DNA of 64,000 bases from Sulfitobacter litoralis (GCF_900103185.1 NZ_FNJD01000009.1:62001-126000); one strand, 5' to 3'. Counted from the first letter of the stretch, positions 45,837-56,700 are shown. Program-made: numbers and translations. Notes: generated by a model from the sequence alone, not told the origin.

Positions 45837-45922
45837 CGTTTTCAACTCAACACCTTTGGCGGCCTAAGCGCAAAGCGGTCAAAGCGGGGCAAAGGCGCGA
45901 ACGCCCCTGCCCGACGCTATGA

Positions 45923-46477
45923 TTATTCGGTGACTTTGACCTCGACCATACGATCAGGCGTTCCGCTGACGGCCCCGTTGCCGCCGGTTCCACGCTTGAT
46001 CGCGTCCAGCACGTCCAACCCTTCGGTCACCTTGCCCACAACGGTATATTGCCCGTTCAGGAAGTGCCCTTGGTCAAACATGATGAAGAACTGCGAGTTC
46101 GCAGAGTCAGGGCTTTGGCTGCGTGCCATGCCAACAACGCCACGGTCAAAAGCGATGTCCGAGAATTCAGCGGGCAGGTCTGGCAGATCTGATCCGCCCA
46201 TACCCGCACGGCCTGTGTCGCCGCCGGCCTTGCCGAACTCGACATCACCGGTCTGCGCCATGAACCCGTCGATCACGCGGTGGAACACCACACCATCATA
46301 GGCACCGGATGTCGCCAGCTCTTTCAAGCGGGCGACATGCGCGGGGGCCACGTCTTCGGCCAGATCGATTTTAATCGTGCCTTGGGCTTCGCCATCCACG
46401 GTGATCGCAAGACCATCCGCGAAAGCCGCCCCTGCCATCAGGGCCGAGGCAATGCCTGCTGCAAACAAATTACGCAT
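45923..46477 (-). CDS. Periplasmic peptidyl-prolyl cis-trans isomerase (cyclophilin)
   Basis: The protein of about 184 residues has a signal peptide ending near GAAFA-DG. The cyclophilin core includes VFHRVIDGFMAQTGDVEFG and SANSQFFIMFDQGHFLNGQY. The Arg and Phe of FHRVIDGFM are present, but the Trp that binds cyclosporin in human CypA is replaced (HFLNGQY). Start at 46477 overlaps the end of the cytoplasmic paralogue by 8 bases. Role: proline isomerisation during envelope protein folding. Confidence 0.9.
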   Translation of the reverse strand: MRNLFAAGIASALMAGAAFADGLAITVDGEAQGTIKIDLAEDVAPAHVARLKELATSGAYDGVVFHRVIDGFMAQTGDVEFGKAGGDTGRAGMGGSDLPDLPAEFSDIAFDRGVVGMARSQSPDSANSQFFIMFDQGHFLNGQYTVVGKVTEGLDVLDAIKRGTGGNGAVSGTPDRMVEVKVTE

Positions 46478-46976
46478 CTGCAGCAACCTTGACGCTGATC
46501 ATGCGGTCAGGGTTCGCGGCCGGTTCACCACGGGTGATCGCATCGACATGTTCCATCCCGGAAATGACCTGACCGTAAACGGTGTATTGACCGTTCAGGA
46601 AGTCGTTGTCCTTGAAGTTGATGAAAAACTGGCTGTTGGCGCTGTCCGGATTTGCGGAACGCGCGGCCCCAATGCTGCCACGGGCGTGCGGCACTTTCGA
46701 AAACTCTGCCGGCAGGTTCGGCAAGTCGGACCCGCCTGTCCCTGCTGCGCGCAGGTTAAAGTTTTCTTCCATGTTGCCGTTTGCCACGTCGCCGGTCTGC
46801 GCCATGAACCCTTCGATCACACGGTGAAAGGCCACGTTGTCGTATTTACCGGCCCGGGCCAGTTCTTTCATACGCTCGACATGTTTGGGGGCGATGTCGG
46901 GTAAAAGCTGAATGGTGACAGTCCCGCCCTTAAGCTCCATGAGGATCGTGTTTTCGGGGTCTTTGATCTCGGCCAT
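46470..46976 (-). CDS. Cytoplasmic peptidyl-prolyl cis-trans isomerase (cyclophilin)
   Basis: The 168-residue cyclophilin has no signal peptide. The core AFHRVIEGFMAQTGDVANG and SANSQFFINFKDNDFLNGQY is close to that of the downstream exported copy, so the pair looks like a tandem duplication in which one copy gained or kept an export signal. The two genes overlap by 8 bases. Confidence 0.92.
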   Translation of the reverse strand: MAEIKDPENTILMELKGGTVTIQLLPDIAPKHVERMKELARAGKYDNVAFHRVIEGFMAQTGDVANGNMEENFNLRAAGTGGSDLPNLPAEFSKVPHARGSIGAARSANPDSANSQFFINFKDNDFLNGQYTVYGQVISGMEHVDAITRGEPAANPDRMISVKVAADA

Positions 46977-47106
46977 GCCGGTCTCCTTTTAGAATTTCGT
47001 TGGCAATTACCTAGGGCGTGCAAGCGCAATTGCCAAGCGGGTCCATTGACCCTGACGGCAATAACGGCAAAACACGACGGGATTGTGGATCTACACGAGG
47101 GACAAG

Positions 47107-48300
47107 ATGGGCTGGAAAGCATTGGACGACATGGACCTGCGCGGCAAGCGGGTTCTGGTGCGCGTGGATATCAACGTGCCGGTTGAAGACGGCAAGGTCA
47201 CGGACGACACCCGCATCCAGCGGATCGTGCCCACCCTGCGCGATATTCTGACCCAAGGCGGCACGCCCGTTTTGCTCGCCCATTTTGGTCGCCCCAAAGG
47301 CAAGCGTGTGCAAGACCTAAGCCTACGTGTCGTGCTCCCCGCGCTCGAGGCCGCTTTGGGACGCAAGGTTGTGCTGGCCGAAACACTGGAAGCAGCCGAA
47401 ACCGGCACCGAAGAAATCAACGCTGCCGATGTTTTGTTGCTTGAAAACATTCGCTTTTACCCTGGCGAGACAGAGAACGATCCTGAATTCGCCAAACGGC
47501 TCGCCGCTTTGGGTGACATCTATTGCAACGACGCGTTTTCCGCCGCGCACCGTGCCCATGCGTCCACCGAAGGCGTGGCACGGCTGTTGCCATCCTGCGC
47601 AGGCCGCTTGATGCAAGCCGAGCTTTCCGCGCTCGAGGCCGCTTTGGCGACGCCCAAACGCCCCGTAGGCGCGGTGGTTGGCGGTGCGAAAGTATCAACC
47701 AAGATCGAGCTGCTGGAAAACCTCGTCAACCGGCTGGATCTTTTGGTGATCGGCGGCGGCATGGCCAATACGTTTTTGGGCGCGCAGGGGGCAGATTTGG
47801 GCAAGTCCCTGTCAGAGCCCGATTTTTACGCCACTGCCAAGGACATTATGGCCCAGGCCGAAAAGGCCGGTTGCCGCGTGCTACTGCCCGTCGATGGGCT
47901 TGTCGCGCGTGAATTCGCCGCCGGTGCCGCGCATGATACGATTGCCCTTGGGGCGGAAACTGTACTGGAACCTGACCAGATGGTTCTGGATGCAGGCCCA
48001 AAGACGGTCGCCCTGATCAAGGACGCCTTTAGCGGGTTGAAGACGCTCATCTGGAATGGCCCGATGGGTGCTTTCGAAATTTCGCCCTTTGACACCGCAA
48101 CGGTCGCCGCAGCTAAAGCCGCAGCAACGCTGACGCAGGACGGCGCGTTGATCTCCGTCGCGGGGGGGGGCGATACTGTCGCGGCCTTAAACCAGGCGGG
48201 TGCTGCTGATGACTTCACCTATATCTCTACCGCCGGCGGGGCTTTCCTAGAATGGATGGAGGGCAAGGTCCTGCCCGGCGTCGCGGCGCTGGACGCCTGA
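47107..48300 (+). CDS. pgk: Phosphoglycerate kinase
   Basis: The 397-residue enzyme transfers phosphate between 1,3-bisphosphoglycerate and ADP. Motifs: [11 protein letters not shown] (substrate), [37 protein letters not shown] and the C-terminal nucleotide segment GGGDTVAAL. The ATG at 47107 gives the usual N-terminus; an ATG eight codons upstream is possible. The gap genes are about 23 kb away, unlike the classic gap-pgk pair. Confidence 0.96.
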   Translation: MGWKALDDMDLRGKRVLVRVDINVPVEDGKVTDDTRIQRIVPTLRDILTQGGTPVLLAHFGRPKGKRVQDLSLRVVLPALEAALGRKVVLAETLEAAETGTEEINAADVLLLENIRFYPGETENDPEFAKRLAALGDIYCNDAFSAAHRAHASTEGVARLLPSCAGRLMQAELSALEAALATPKRPVGAVVGGAKVSTKIELLENLVNRLDLLVIGGGMANTFLGAQGADLGKSLSEPDFYATAKDIMAQAEKAGCRVLLPVDGLVAREFAAGAAHDTIALGAETVLEPDQMVLDAGPKTVALIKDAFSGLKTLIWNGPMGAFEISPFDTATVAAAKAAATLTQDGALISVAGGGDTVAALNQAGAADDFTYISTAGGAFLEWMEGKVLPGVAALDA

Positions 48301-48308
48301 TGTTCTTT

Positions 48309-48344
48309 CCCCGGCAGTGACAGTGATACTGCCCGCTGCCGGGG
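48309..48344 (+). terminator. Hairpin after pgk, likely terminator
   Basis: CCCCGGCAG (48309-48317) pairs with CTGCCGGGG (48336-48344) with an inner CAGT/ACTG hairpin. It begins 8 bases after the pgk stop. There is no T-run, so termination by it is only probable. Confidence 0.5.
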
Positions 48345-48453
48345 TTCATATGTAACGCACAAGCCCCCCATAAAAATTTAAGCCGTTTTCGACCAATCAG
48401 AAGACAAGGGATTCCCTTTGCGAATCACCTGTGTCATACTGGGGGAACGTCCA

Positions 48454-48468
48454 TTAAGAGACGATTAA
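48454..48468 (+). promoter_or_regulatory. CtrA-binding site directly before the FtsB/DivIC-like gene
   Basis: TTAA-GAGACGA-TTAA is an exact CtrA full-box match. It ends 10 bases before the ATG, close enough to overlap the ribosome site, which fits repression or a very short leader better than ordinary upstream activation. Confidence 0.55.
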
Positions 48469-48478
48469 AGGCAGAGAT

Positions 48479-48778
48479 ATGAACCGCAGCAGCAAGCCCG
48501 CATTCGGCACACTTTTGTTTTTCGCGATCGCCTTCGCGCTAAGCCTCTATTTCGCCTTCGCTGCGATTCAGGGCAACTTTGGCCTGTTCCGTCGTGCTGA
48601 AATCGTAGCCGAGACGCAGGACCTGCGCGTGCAGCTGGCTCAGGTCCAGATTGACGTAGCGCGGATGGAAAACCTGACCCATCGCTTGTCTGACGATTAT
48701 CTTGATCTAGATTTGCTGGATGAACAAACCCGCAAGGTGCTGGGGATGATCCGCGCGGACGAGATTGTCATCCGTTAA
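48479..48778 (+). CDS. FtsB/DivIC-like septum formation protein
   Basis: The 99-residue single-pass membrane protein has one helix (LLFFAIAFALSLYFAFAAI, about 12-30) followed by a periplasmic coiled coil (AEIVAETQDLRVQLAQVQID) and a short C-terminal end (DEQTRKVLGMIRADEIVI). Size and layout match FtsB/DivIC, which joins FtsL and FtsQ at the septum. It lies just upstream of the pdh operon, as the DivIC-like gene does in many alphaproteobacteria, and a CtrA box precedes it. Confidence 0.85.
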   Translation: MNRSSKPAFGTLLFFAIAFALSLYFAFAAIQGNFGLFRRAEIVAETQDLRVQLAQVQIDVARMENLTHRLSDDYLDLDLLDEQTRKVLGMIRADEIVIR

Positions 48779-48955
48779 TAGCGACGCGACCTTCAACAGC
48801 CCCCTACGCGATACGTTAGATTTGCCGCCTTTTCGGCAGGGCTTTACCATACGCGGCAAATGTCTCTCGCCAACAATCGTCGAATCCGATAAGAGATAGT
48901 TTAACACTAAACTACTTTGCGCGTGCGCGGGACAACTGTACGGAGGAATTGCCCC

Positions 48956-49966
48956 ATGGCTGCCCAGAAACCGACCAAGAAGACAAATGCCAGCGCCGAA
49001 GAGCTTAAGGCCTATTATCGCGATATGCTGTTGATCCGGCGCTTCGAGGAAAAAGCCGGCCAGCTCTACGGCATGGGCCTGATCGGGGGCTTCTGTCACC
49101 TTTATATCGGGCAAGAAGCCGTGGTTGTCGGGCTTGAGGCCTCGGCCAAGGACGGCGACAGCCGCATCACCACCTATCGCGACCACGGGCATATGCTGGC
49201 CTGCGGAATGAATCCGGACGGCGTGATGGCCGAGCTGACGGGCCGCGAAGGCGGGTATTCCCGTGGCAAGGGTGGCTCCATGCATATGTTCTCGAAAGAG
49301 AAAAAATTCTACGGTGGCCACGGCATTGTGGGCGCGAACGTCCCCCTCGGGGCCGGTATCGCCTTTGCCGACAAGTACAAGGGCAATGACAACGTTACCT
49401 TTACCTATTTCGGCGATGGTGCCGCGAACCAAGGTCAGGTCTACGAGACATTCAATATGGCGGCGCTTTGGAAACTTCCGGTGATCTTCATCATCGAAAA
49501 CAACCAATACGCCATGGGCACCTCGCAGCAACGCTCCACCTCCAGCGCTGAAATCTGGGAACGCGGCAAAGCGTTCGGCATTCCCGGCGAAGCGGTGGAC
49601 GGCATGGACGTACTTGCAGTCAAGGAAGCAGGCGAACGCGCGGTGAAACACTGCCGTTCGGGCGACGGCCCCTATATTCTGGAAATCAAGACATATCGCT
49701 ATCGGGGACACTCGATGTCGGACCCTGCGAAATACCGCACCCGCGAAGAAGTGCAGAAAATGCGCGACGAACGCGATCCCATCGAACAGGTCCGCAACAT
49801 TCTGCTGGAACACAAACACGCCAGCGAGGACGATCTGAAAGCGATCGACAAAGAGATCAAGGAAATCGTTAACGCAAGCGCCGAGTTTGCCAAAGAAAGC
49901 CCCGAACCGGCGGCCGAAGAGCTTTGGACAGATATCTACGCAACCGAAGTCCCACAGGAGGCTTGA
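48956..49966 (+). CDS. pdhA: Pyruvate dehydrogenase E1 component, alpha subunit
   Basis: The 336-residue subunit carries the TPP motif GDGAANQGQVYETFNMAALW and the family start (YYRDMLLIRRFEEKAGQLYG). The regulatory-loop serine region RYRGHSMSDPAKYRT is present. GGAGGAA lies 8 bases before the ATG; an earlier GTG 13 codons upstream is less likely. It decarboxylates pyruvate with PdhB. It is the first of three linked pdh genes. Confidence 0.95.
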   Translation: MAAQKPTKKTNASAEELKAYYRDMLLIRRFEEKAGQLYGMGLIGGFCHLYIGQEAVVVGLEASAKDGDSRITTYRDHGHMLACGMNPDGVMAELTGREGGYSRGKGGSMHMFSKEKKFYGGHGIVGANVPLGAGIAFADKYKGNDNVTFTYFGDGAANQGQVYETFNMAALWKLPVIFIIENNQYAMGTSQQRSTSSAEIWERGKAFGIPGEAVDGMDVLAVKEAGERAVKHCRSGDGPYILEIKTYRYRGHSMSDPAKYRTREEVQKMRDERDPIEQVRNILLEHKHASEDDLKAIDKEIKEIVNASAEFAKESPEPAAEELWTDIYATEVPQEA

Positions 49967-49969
49967 ACC

Positions 49970-51367
49970 ATGGCAATCGAAATTCTCATGCCCGCACTGA
50001 GCCCCACGATGGAAGAAGGCACACTGGCCAAATGGCTGGTCAAAGAGGGCGATACCGTGTCCTCCGGTGACATCATGGCCGAAATCGAAACAGACAAAGC
50101 GACGATGGAATTCGAAGCCGTTGACGAAGGCACCATCGGCAAGATCCTGATCGAAGCCGGCACCGAAGGCGTCAAGGTCAATACCGCCATCGCCGTCCTG
50201 CTCGAAGAAGGCGAAGACGCTTCTGACATCGACAGTGCATCCAGCGCTGCCCCCGGCAAAGAAGCGAAAGCCGACGAAAGCGACGACGCCAAATCCGACA
50301 AAGCCCTTGCGGCTGCCAAGTCCGACGCCGCTGCGCCCAAGGCCCCGGAAACGGACAACACACCCGATTGGCCCGAAGGCACCAAGCTCAAGCAGCAGAC
50401 CGTACGCGAGGCCCTGCGCGACGCCATGGCCGAAGAAATGCGCCGCGACGACGACGTGTTCCTCATGGGTGAAGAAGTCGCCGAGTACCAAGGTGCCTAT
50501 AAAATCTCGCAAGGGTTGCTGGACGAATTTGGTGCGAAACGGATCATCGACACGCCCATCACCGAACACGGGTTTGCCGGAATCGGTGTAGGTGCCGCCT
50601 TTGGCGGGCTGCACCCCATCGTCGAATTCATGACCTGGAACTTTGCGATGCAGGCCATCGACCACATTCTGAACTCTGCCGCGAAAACACTGTACATGTC
50701 CGGCGGCCAGATGGGCGCCCCAATGGTTTTCCGCGGTCCAAACGGTGCCGCCGCCCGCGTCGGTGCGCAGCACAGCCAAGATTACGCTGCGTGGTATATG
50801 CAGATCCCCGGCCTCAAGGTGGTGATGCCCTATTCGGCCTCAGACGCCAAAGGGTTGATGAAAACAGCCATCCGCGACCCCAACCCTGTGGTCTTCCTTG
50901 AGAATGAAATCATGTACGGCAAATCCTTCGACGTGCCGGATGTCGACGATTACACTGTACCCTTCGGCAAGGCCCGTATCTGGCGCGAAGGTAAGGATGT
51001 CACCATCGTCAGCTTCGGTATCGGCATGACCTATGCTCTGGAAGCCGCTGAAAAACTTGCCGAAGAAGGCATTGACGCCGAAGTCATCGACCTGCGCACC
51101 CTGCGGCCGATGGACACTGCCAGCATCATCAAATCGGTGATGAAGACAAACCGCCTTGTCACCGTCGAAGAGGGCTGGCCACAAGGCTCCGTCGGCAACT
51201 ACATCTCTAGCGTGATCATGCAGGAAGCCTTTGACTATCTGGATGCGCCGGTGATCAACTGCACCGGCAAAGATGTGCCCATGCCCTATGCCGCAAACCT
51301 CGAAAAACTGGCGCTAGTCACCACGGACGAGGTCATCGCGGCGGTCAAAAAAGTCACCTACAAGTAA
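49970..51367 (+). CDS. pdhB: Pyruvate dehydrogenase E1 beta subunit with N-terminal lipoyl domain
   Basis: The 465-residue protein joins an N-terminal lipoyl domain (residues 1-80, lipoyl Lys43 in [11 protein letters not shown]), an Ala/Lys/Asp/Ser-rich linker (80-135) and an E1-beta domain ([39 protein letters not shown], ending at KVTYK). A lipoyl domain on E1-beta is typical of alphaproteobacterial PDH. The lipoyl domain is nearly the same as the one on PdhC. It starts 3 bases after the pdhA stop. Confidence 0.96.
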   Translation: MAIEILMPALSPTMEEGTLAKWLVKEGDTVSSGDIMAEIETDKATMEFEAVDEGTIGKILIEAGTEGVKVNTAIAVLLEEGEDASDIDSASSAAPGKEAKADESDDAKSDKALAAAKSDAAAPKAPETDNTPDWPEGTKLKQQTVREALRDAMAEEMRRDDDVFLMGEEVAEYQGAYKISQGLLDEFGAKRIIDTPITEHGFAGIGVGAAFGGLHPIVEFMTWNFAMQAIDHILNSAAKTLYMSGGQMGAPMVFRGPNGAAARVGAQHSQDYAAWYMQIPGLKVVMPYSASDAKGLMKTAIRDPNPVVFLENEIMYGKSFDVPDVDDYTVPFGKARIWREGKDVTIVSFGIGMTYALEAAEKLAEEGIDAEVIDLRTLRPMDTASIIKSVMKTNRLVTVEEGWPQGSVGNYISSVIMQEAFDYLDAPVINCTGKDVPMPYAANLEKLALVTTDEVIAAVKKVTYK

Positions 51368-51379
51368 GGAGCGGTCCAC

Positions 51380-52720
51380 ATGCCCATAGAAATCCTCATG
51401 CCCGCCCTCAGCCCCACGATGGAAGAAGGCACGCTAGCGAAATGGCTTGTTTCCGAAGGGGATAGCGTCTCCTCCGGTGATATCCTGTGCGAGATTGAAA
51501 CCGACAAGGCAACGATGGAATTCGAAGCCGTCGACGAAGGCACCATCGGCAAGATCCTGATCGGTGACGGCAGCGAAGGCGTCAAGGTGAACACCCCCAT
51601 CGCCGTGTTGCTGGAAGAAGGCGAAGAGGCATCAGATATCGATGCCCCTGCCCCGGACACCAAGGACAGCGCCAAGGAAGACGCCCCCGACCAGGACGCG
51701 GCCCCTGAAAAAGGTTATGGCCGCGGCGAAAGCGACGCCAACGACACAGGCAAATCCTCCCCGGCCGTGCCCAAGGGCAATGACGGAAAACGGCTGTTTG
51801 TGACACCACTGGCCCGTCGCATCGCGGCAGATAAAGGCGTGGACCTGACCGAACTCTCCGGCTCTGGCCCGCATGGTCGCATCATCAAGGCAGATGTGGA
51901 GGCAGCATCCGCCGGTAGCGCCAAGGCCAAACCGGCCGAAAGCACGGATACCACCAGCGCACCCGCGGCCAAAGCGGCCCCTGCCGCCGGCCCTTCTGCC
52001 GACGCTGTGATGAAAATGTACGAAGGCCGCGACTTCGAGGAAATCTCCCTCAACGGTATGCGCAAGACCATCGCCGCGCGGCTGACCGAAGCCAAACAGT
52101 CGATCCCGCATTTCTACCTGCGCCGCGACATTGAACTCGACGCGCTGCTGAAGTTCCGAGGCGAGCTTAACAAACAGCTCGAAGCACGCGACGTGAAGCT
52201 GTCGGTCAATGACTTCATCATCAAGGCCTGTGCTCTGGCGCTACAAACCGTGTCCGACGCCAATGCGGTCTGGGCCGGCGACCGGATCCTCAAGCTCAAG
52301 CCCTCGGATGTCGCGGTTGCTGTGGCCATCGAAGGCGGCCTGTTTACCCCGGTATTGAAAGACGCCGAGATGAAATCGCTCTCGACCCTCTCGGCCGAGA
52401 TGAAAGACCTCGCTGCCCGTGCACGCGACCGCAAGCTTGCGCCGCATGAATATCAAGGGGGCAGCTTCGCCATCTCGAACCTCGGCATGTTTGGGATCGA
52501 CAACTTCGACGCAGTCATCAACCCGCCCCATGGTGCGATTTTGGCAGTCGGGGCGGGCGTCAAGAAACCCGTCGTTGGCAAGGACGGTGAACTCGCCGTT
52601 GCCACAGTCATGTCGGTCACCCTGTCTGTCGATCACCGCGTCATCGACGGTGCCTTGGGCGCACAACTGCTTAGCGCGATCAAGGACAACCTTGAAAACC
52701 CCCTGACGATGCTGGCTTAA
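51380..52720 (+). CDS. pdhC: Dihydrolipoamide acetyltransferase (E2) of pyruvate dehydrogenase
   Basis: The 446-residue protein has one N-terminal lipoyl domain (1-80, Lys43), an acidic linker, a peripheral-subunit-binding domain (TPLARRIAADKGVDLTELSG, about 137-156) and the acyltransferase core ending with the catalytic His419 and Asp423 in DHRVIDGALGA. It forms the PDH core and passes acetyl groups to CoA. No lpd gene follows; the E3 is probably LpdA at 34496 or another copy. Confidence 0.96.
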   Translation: MPIEILMPALSPTMEEGTLAKWLVSEGDSVSSGDILCEIETDKATMEFEAVDEGTIGKILIGDGSEGVKVNTPIAVLLEEGEEASDIDAPAPDTKDSAKEDAPDQDAAPEKGYGRGESDANDTGKSSPAVPKGNDGKRLFVTPLARRIAADKGVDLTELSGSGPHGRIIKADVEAASAGSAKAKPAESTDTTSAPAAKAAPAAGPSADAVMKMYEGRDFEEISLNGMRKTIAARLTEAKQSIPHFYLRRDIELDALLKFRGELNKQLEARDVKLSVNDFIIKACALALQTVSDANAVWAGDRILKLKPSDVAVAVAIEGGLFTPVLKDAEMKSLSTLSAEMKDLAARARDRKLAPHEYQGGSFAISNLGMFGIDNFDAVINPPHGAILAVGAGVKKPVVGKDGELAVATVMSVTLSVDHRVIDGALGAQLLSAIKDNLENPLTMLA

Positions 52721-52775
52721 CGCCGCTTCCAAATGGGGTTAAATCCTCGGGGGTCGGGGGGCAGACAGCCCCCCG
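52721..52775. repeat. Dispersed intergenic repeat, diverged copy C
   Basis: The stretch after pdhC reads like copies A and B in outline: a CTTC-rich start, a TTAAATCC/TAAACTCC core and CGGGGG, then a strong hairpin CGGGGGGC-AGACA-GCCCCCCG (52755-52775). Identity is much lower than between A and B, so it is tentative. Confidence 0.4.
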
Positions 52776-52787
52776 CCTCACAGCAAA

Positions 52788-52822
52788 AAAGGGCCGGACC
52801 GCTTGTCAGGTCCGGCCTTTTC
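52788..52822. terminator. Bidirectional terminator between pdhC and cysE
   Basis: GGCCGGACC (52792-52800) pairs perfectly with GGTCCGGCC (52809-52817). A T-run follows on the minus strand (52790-52785) after the cysE end, and TTTTC on the plus strand after pdhC. Confidence 0.88.
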
Positions 52823-52862
52823 ACATCGTGACGAAGGTGCGCGCGGCCCCAAGCCCCTTGAA

Positions 52863-53684
52863 TTACATATTAATGTCGCCCTGCGGTCCAAGCATGTGGT
52901 CCATCAGAACCGACGGTTGATCGCAGCCCGCCTCGCCCACCACACGTGCGGGGATGCCCGCCACGGTTTTACAAGGCGGTACGGATTCCAGCACGACCGA
53001 CCCCGCCGCGATGCGCGAGCAATGCCCAATAGTGATATTGCCCAACACCTTTGCGCCCGCGCCAATCAAAACGCCATTGCCAATCTTCGGGTGCCGGTCC
53101 TGTTCTTCCTTTCCGGTCCCGCCCAGAGTGACCGAGTGCAGCATCGACACGTTGTCGCCCACCACCGCTGTTTCGCCGATCACGACGGAGTGCGCGTGGT
53201 CGATCATGATCCCCTTGCCGATGGTCGCGGCAGGGTGAATATCAACGCCGAAAATCTCGCTCACCCGCATCTGCACGAAATAGGCCAGATCCCGTTTACC
53301 CTGTTTCCACAAGTGATGGCCTACGCGATAGGCCTGCACGGCCTGGTACCCTTTGAAATACAGGATCGGTTGCAACAGCCGGTGGCAGGCGGGGTCACGT
53401 TCGTAAATTGCCACCAGATCAGCGCGCGCGGCCTTGATCAAATCAGGATCGTTGGCAAAAGCCTGTTCGACCATTTCGTGCACCACCATCATCGACATCT
53501 CGTTCGACGCCAGCTTGGCCGCGATGCGGTACGACAGTGCTTTTTCAATGGATTTGTGGTGCAGGATCGTAGCGTGCACAAAGCCGCCGATCAGCGGCTC
53601 GTCGCGCACCGCGTTTTGGGCTTCTGTCTGGATTTGATCCCAAACCGGATCAACCGAGGCGATATTTGTGCGTGCATTTGCCAT
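52863..53684 (-). CDS. cysE: Serine O-acetyltransferase
   Basis: The 273-residue enzyme acetylates serine for cysteine synthesis. The N-terminal helical domain (DPVWDQIQTEAQNAVRDEP) and the left-handed beta-helix (IGKGIMIDHAHSVVIGETAV, LGGTGKEEQDRHPKIGNGV) are typical, with the C-terminal tail that usually allows cysteine feedback. GAAGGA precedes the ATG at 53684. It lies 85 bases from the end of the GTA cluster; a cysE neighbour of the GTA cluster is familiar from other Rhodobacterales (recalled). Confidence 0.94.
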   Translation of the reverse strand: MANARTNIASVDPVWDQIQTEAQNAVRDEPLIGGFVHATILHHKSIEKALSYRIAAKLASNEMSMMVVHEMVEQAFANDPDLIKAARADLVAIYERDPACHRLLQPILYFKGYQAVQAYRVGHHLWKQGKRDLAYFVQMRVSEIFGVDIHPAATIGKGIMIDHAHSVVIGETAVVGDNVSMLHSVTLGGTGKEEQDRHPKIGNGVLIGAGAKVLGNITIGHCSRIAAGSVVLESVPPCKTVAGIPARVVGEAGCDQPSVLMDHMLGPQGDINM

Positions 53685-53768
53685 GAAACCATCCTTCTTT
53701 GACCTCACGCTATAGCAGGTTCCACCCGAGTGCCAAACGCAAAGCCGCCTGTTAATACTGACAGGTTA

Positions 53769-56700
53769 TCACAAATTGATCTTACCGAACAGTGCCGGAC
53801 CCGCTCCGTACAATGCCGATATCTGCGTGACACTGATCAAAGCCAGCCCCGTCCCCCCATCGTCCAACCGCGATGACTCGGGATAGGTCCATCGGGGGCT
53901 ATCGACGGTTTCTTCGCGCAGCACCGCGCCGTTTTGCATAATACGCACCTGATATTGCTCGCTTTCCTCTCCGATAGGCAGATCGAATGCCGACCACTTG
54001 TCACCATTAAGTCGCGTCCGTCGCACCCAGTTAAAGGTCATTTCCCCCGCCTCGACCTCCACCCTCAAATGACAGGGACGGTATGGGCGCAGCCCGTTAC
54101 CATTAAAGCTCTCGTTTTTTTGAACGTAGCTCGGATCATCCAGCGGTCGGGCTGCGGGGCCAATGCGATAGGTCTGTGCGATCCGCAGCAGGTTCGGGCC
54201 AAGCTCGATCTGACGCGGTACCGAATTGAGCAGAACAAACTGCGAGCCCGAAGGCCACACCTCTGGCATTAGCCCATCCGATCCCGCCTGCCCCCGCAGT
54301 CGGTCGCGCAGCAGATATGTCTGCGGTGCGATCAATTCGGCAGTGGTGAACTGGAACACCTCCCACCGGTCGGCGGTGCCGTCTCCGATGGCAGCCAGAT
54401 TGCCCCCACCCAGCAGATCGTCGGGTTCGATACTCTCCAGGCCGCCGCTCGACAGCGTTACCTGCAACGCCCTCCCCCGATCCAGAATCCCAGGGCGCGC
54501 CCGCAGCAAATCATTGTGCGTCACACCCATCGTCGCACGTAAAGGCACCACCGTGTTCAGTCTGAAATTCAATGCTCCACGCGACGCATAGACCGCAACA
54601 TTCCCCGGCCATTGCCGCGCTGTCGCGGCAAAATAGGGCGCGTGTGGCACCTCGTCGCCGCGCAGCAGCGGCAGGTCAAGAAACACCGAATGCACCGGCA
54701 CGGGTGCTACAAACGGCTTGAGCGCGATCAACTCATCATCGAACGGTGCAGGGGCGTACACCTCCGGCTCGATGCGGACAGCATCAATCAGGCTTAACTC
54801 TCCCGTTTCGACCCGATCCACACGGTACAGCCCCCCGCCTTCCCCCTCATCCGGTGGCACAACGATCACATCCCCCGCACCGACAGCCATCATCGACGGC
54901 GGCAGCGCCAAACGCACACCTTCCCGGGCAACACGTGCCTCTGTCAGCCAGCGTTCGGCTGTCTGGTGTCCCTCCGCCCGGGTGAGCGCCATATTAAGCT
55001 CCGACGTCGCCACCGCATGGGTCGCATCGTCAGGCAAGACCGCTTCTTCGGCGATCGTATCGTAATCTCCGTCCGCCTGCACAAACCGTAAACGCATCCG
55101 GCCTAACAGCTCTGCCTCTGCCTCTCGGGACTTTTCCACCGGTGCCTCCAGATCACCCGAAACAGCAAGCACTTCACGGGCCAGTGGCACGGCATCCAAT
55201 CCATCCCGCATGATGAAACGCAGCATGCCGTCGCGTTGCACAACATCAAACCCAAAGCGCAGCATCAGCGGCTGCAATGCCGCGCGCGCATCGGCCACTT
55301 CGTCCACAACATAGCCGCGCACATAGCCATAGAGCCCAGAGGTATCAAAATCGTTAAGGCCAGCACGGCGGCAGATTGACGCCACCAACTCTGACAACGG
55401 CAGCGCCGCGCTGCGCCCGTTCAACCAATGCCCGCGTGCGTAGTTTTGACCATCGTTCCACAAGGAGCGGTTATTGGGAAAAAACGGATAGGGCCGCGTG
55501 TCCCATGCCCAGACAAAAGCGCGGGTCATATCCACCATCGGGCCACCATATTCTGCCGACAGGGGGTTATTCTCTGCATCCCGCCAATGGCGCGCCAAGG
55601 CCCGCAGATATTGCATCTGCATCAACTCATCCCGCGCGCCGGTCGAATACCGTGGTAAGCTGCTTTCCGAGCTTTTGAGGTCGAGAAACTTGTTGGGTTG
55701 GTTTGTCCCCTTGTCCACCGCAGCACAGCCGTATTCCGTAAACCAGATCGGCTTGGACCCGGGTTTCCAGCCAGTCGGTTCCGCCGCGCGTACGCCGCCA
55801 ATTCGGTCGTGATGCAGGTTCTCCCACCAGCCGCGCAGGTCCTTATATCGGTAGACCCAAGGTTCCCCATATGCACCGTCTGTGATCGGCGTGCGTATCT
55901 GCGCTGCGCGCGCCTCTGGCGAATGGTAGAACCAGTCGAACCCTTCGCCGCCCGCCACATTCCCCGACAGATAGTTCAACGCGTAAATGCTCTCGCTGTG
56001 CTGCGCGTCCAGATGATCGCTACCGTCGCGCCAATCGGACAACGGCATGTAGGTGTCGATACCGATGAAATCGATGTTTTCATCGGCCCACAATGGATCA
56101 AGGTGAAAGAACACATCGCCGCTGCCGTCCTGAGGATGATAGCCAAAATATTCTGACCAATCAGCGGCATAGCTGATCTTAGTGTCCGACCCCAACAGGG
56201 TACGTGCCTCTGCGGCCAAGGCACGAAACGCCTGCACCGCGACAAAGCTGTTACCTGCCCCCCTGATTTGCGTCAGCCCGCGCATCTCTGTGCCGATACA
56301 AAACGCGTCGACCCCGCCGGCGGCTTTGCACAGTGCCGCGTAATGCAGAATGAACCGCGACATCGACCATTCCTGAGGGCCGGTATAGACTACCTCCCCT
56401 CCCGCGACCGAGAAATCAGCCGCCGTGACAGTCCCGAAAAACTGCGCCACCTCATTGTGCGCTGCCAGTGTCCCATCCGTGCTGCCCGCCCGCCCCGGAG
56501 CCCTATCCAGCGTGATCCGCCCACGCCACGGTAGTTTGGGCTGTGTGGCCGCGTCGCTATAGGGATCGGGCAGTGTGTTGCCGTCAAGCTGGTCCATCAG
56601 AATGAACGGGTAGAACATCACTGCCTTCCCCGCCGCGTTCATCGCGTGGATCGCCTCGATCACAGAGGCATCCGTCGGCGTGCCACCATAGACGGGACGG

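Noticed and set aside
48707..50779. A 690-codon open frame on the minus strand
   Set aside because: It is antisense to pdhA and pdhB and shows a Gly/His/Phe-rich shadow composition with no domain.
52803..53702. A 299-codon open frame on the plus strand
   Set aside because: It is antisense to cysE, which has clear hexapeptide repeats.
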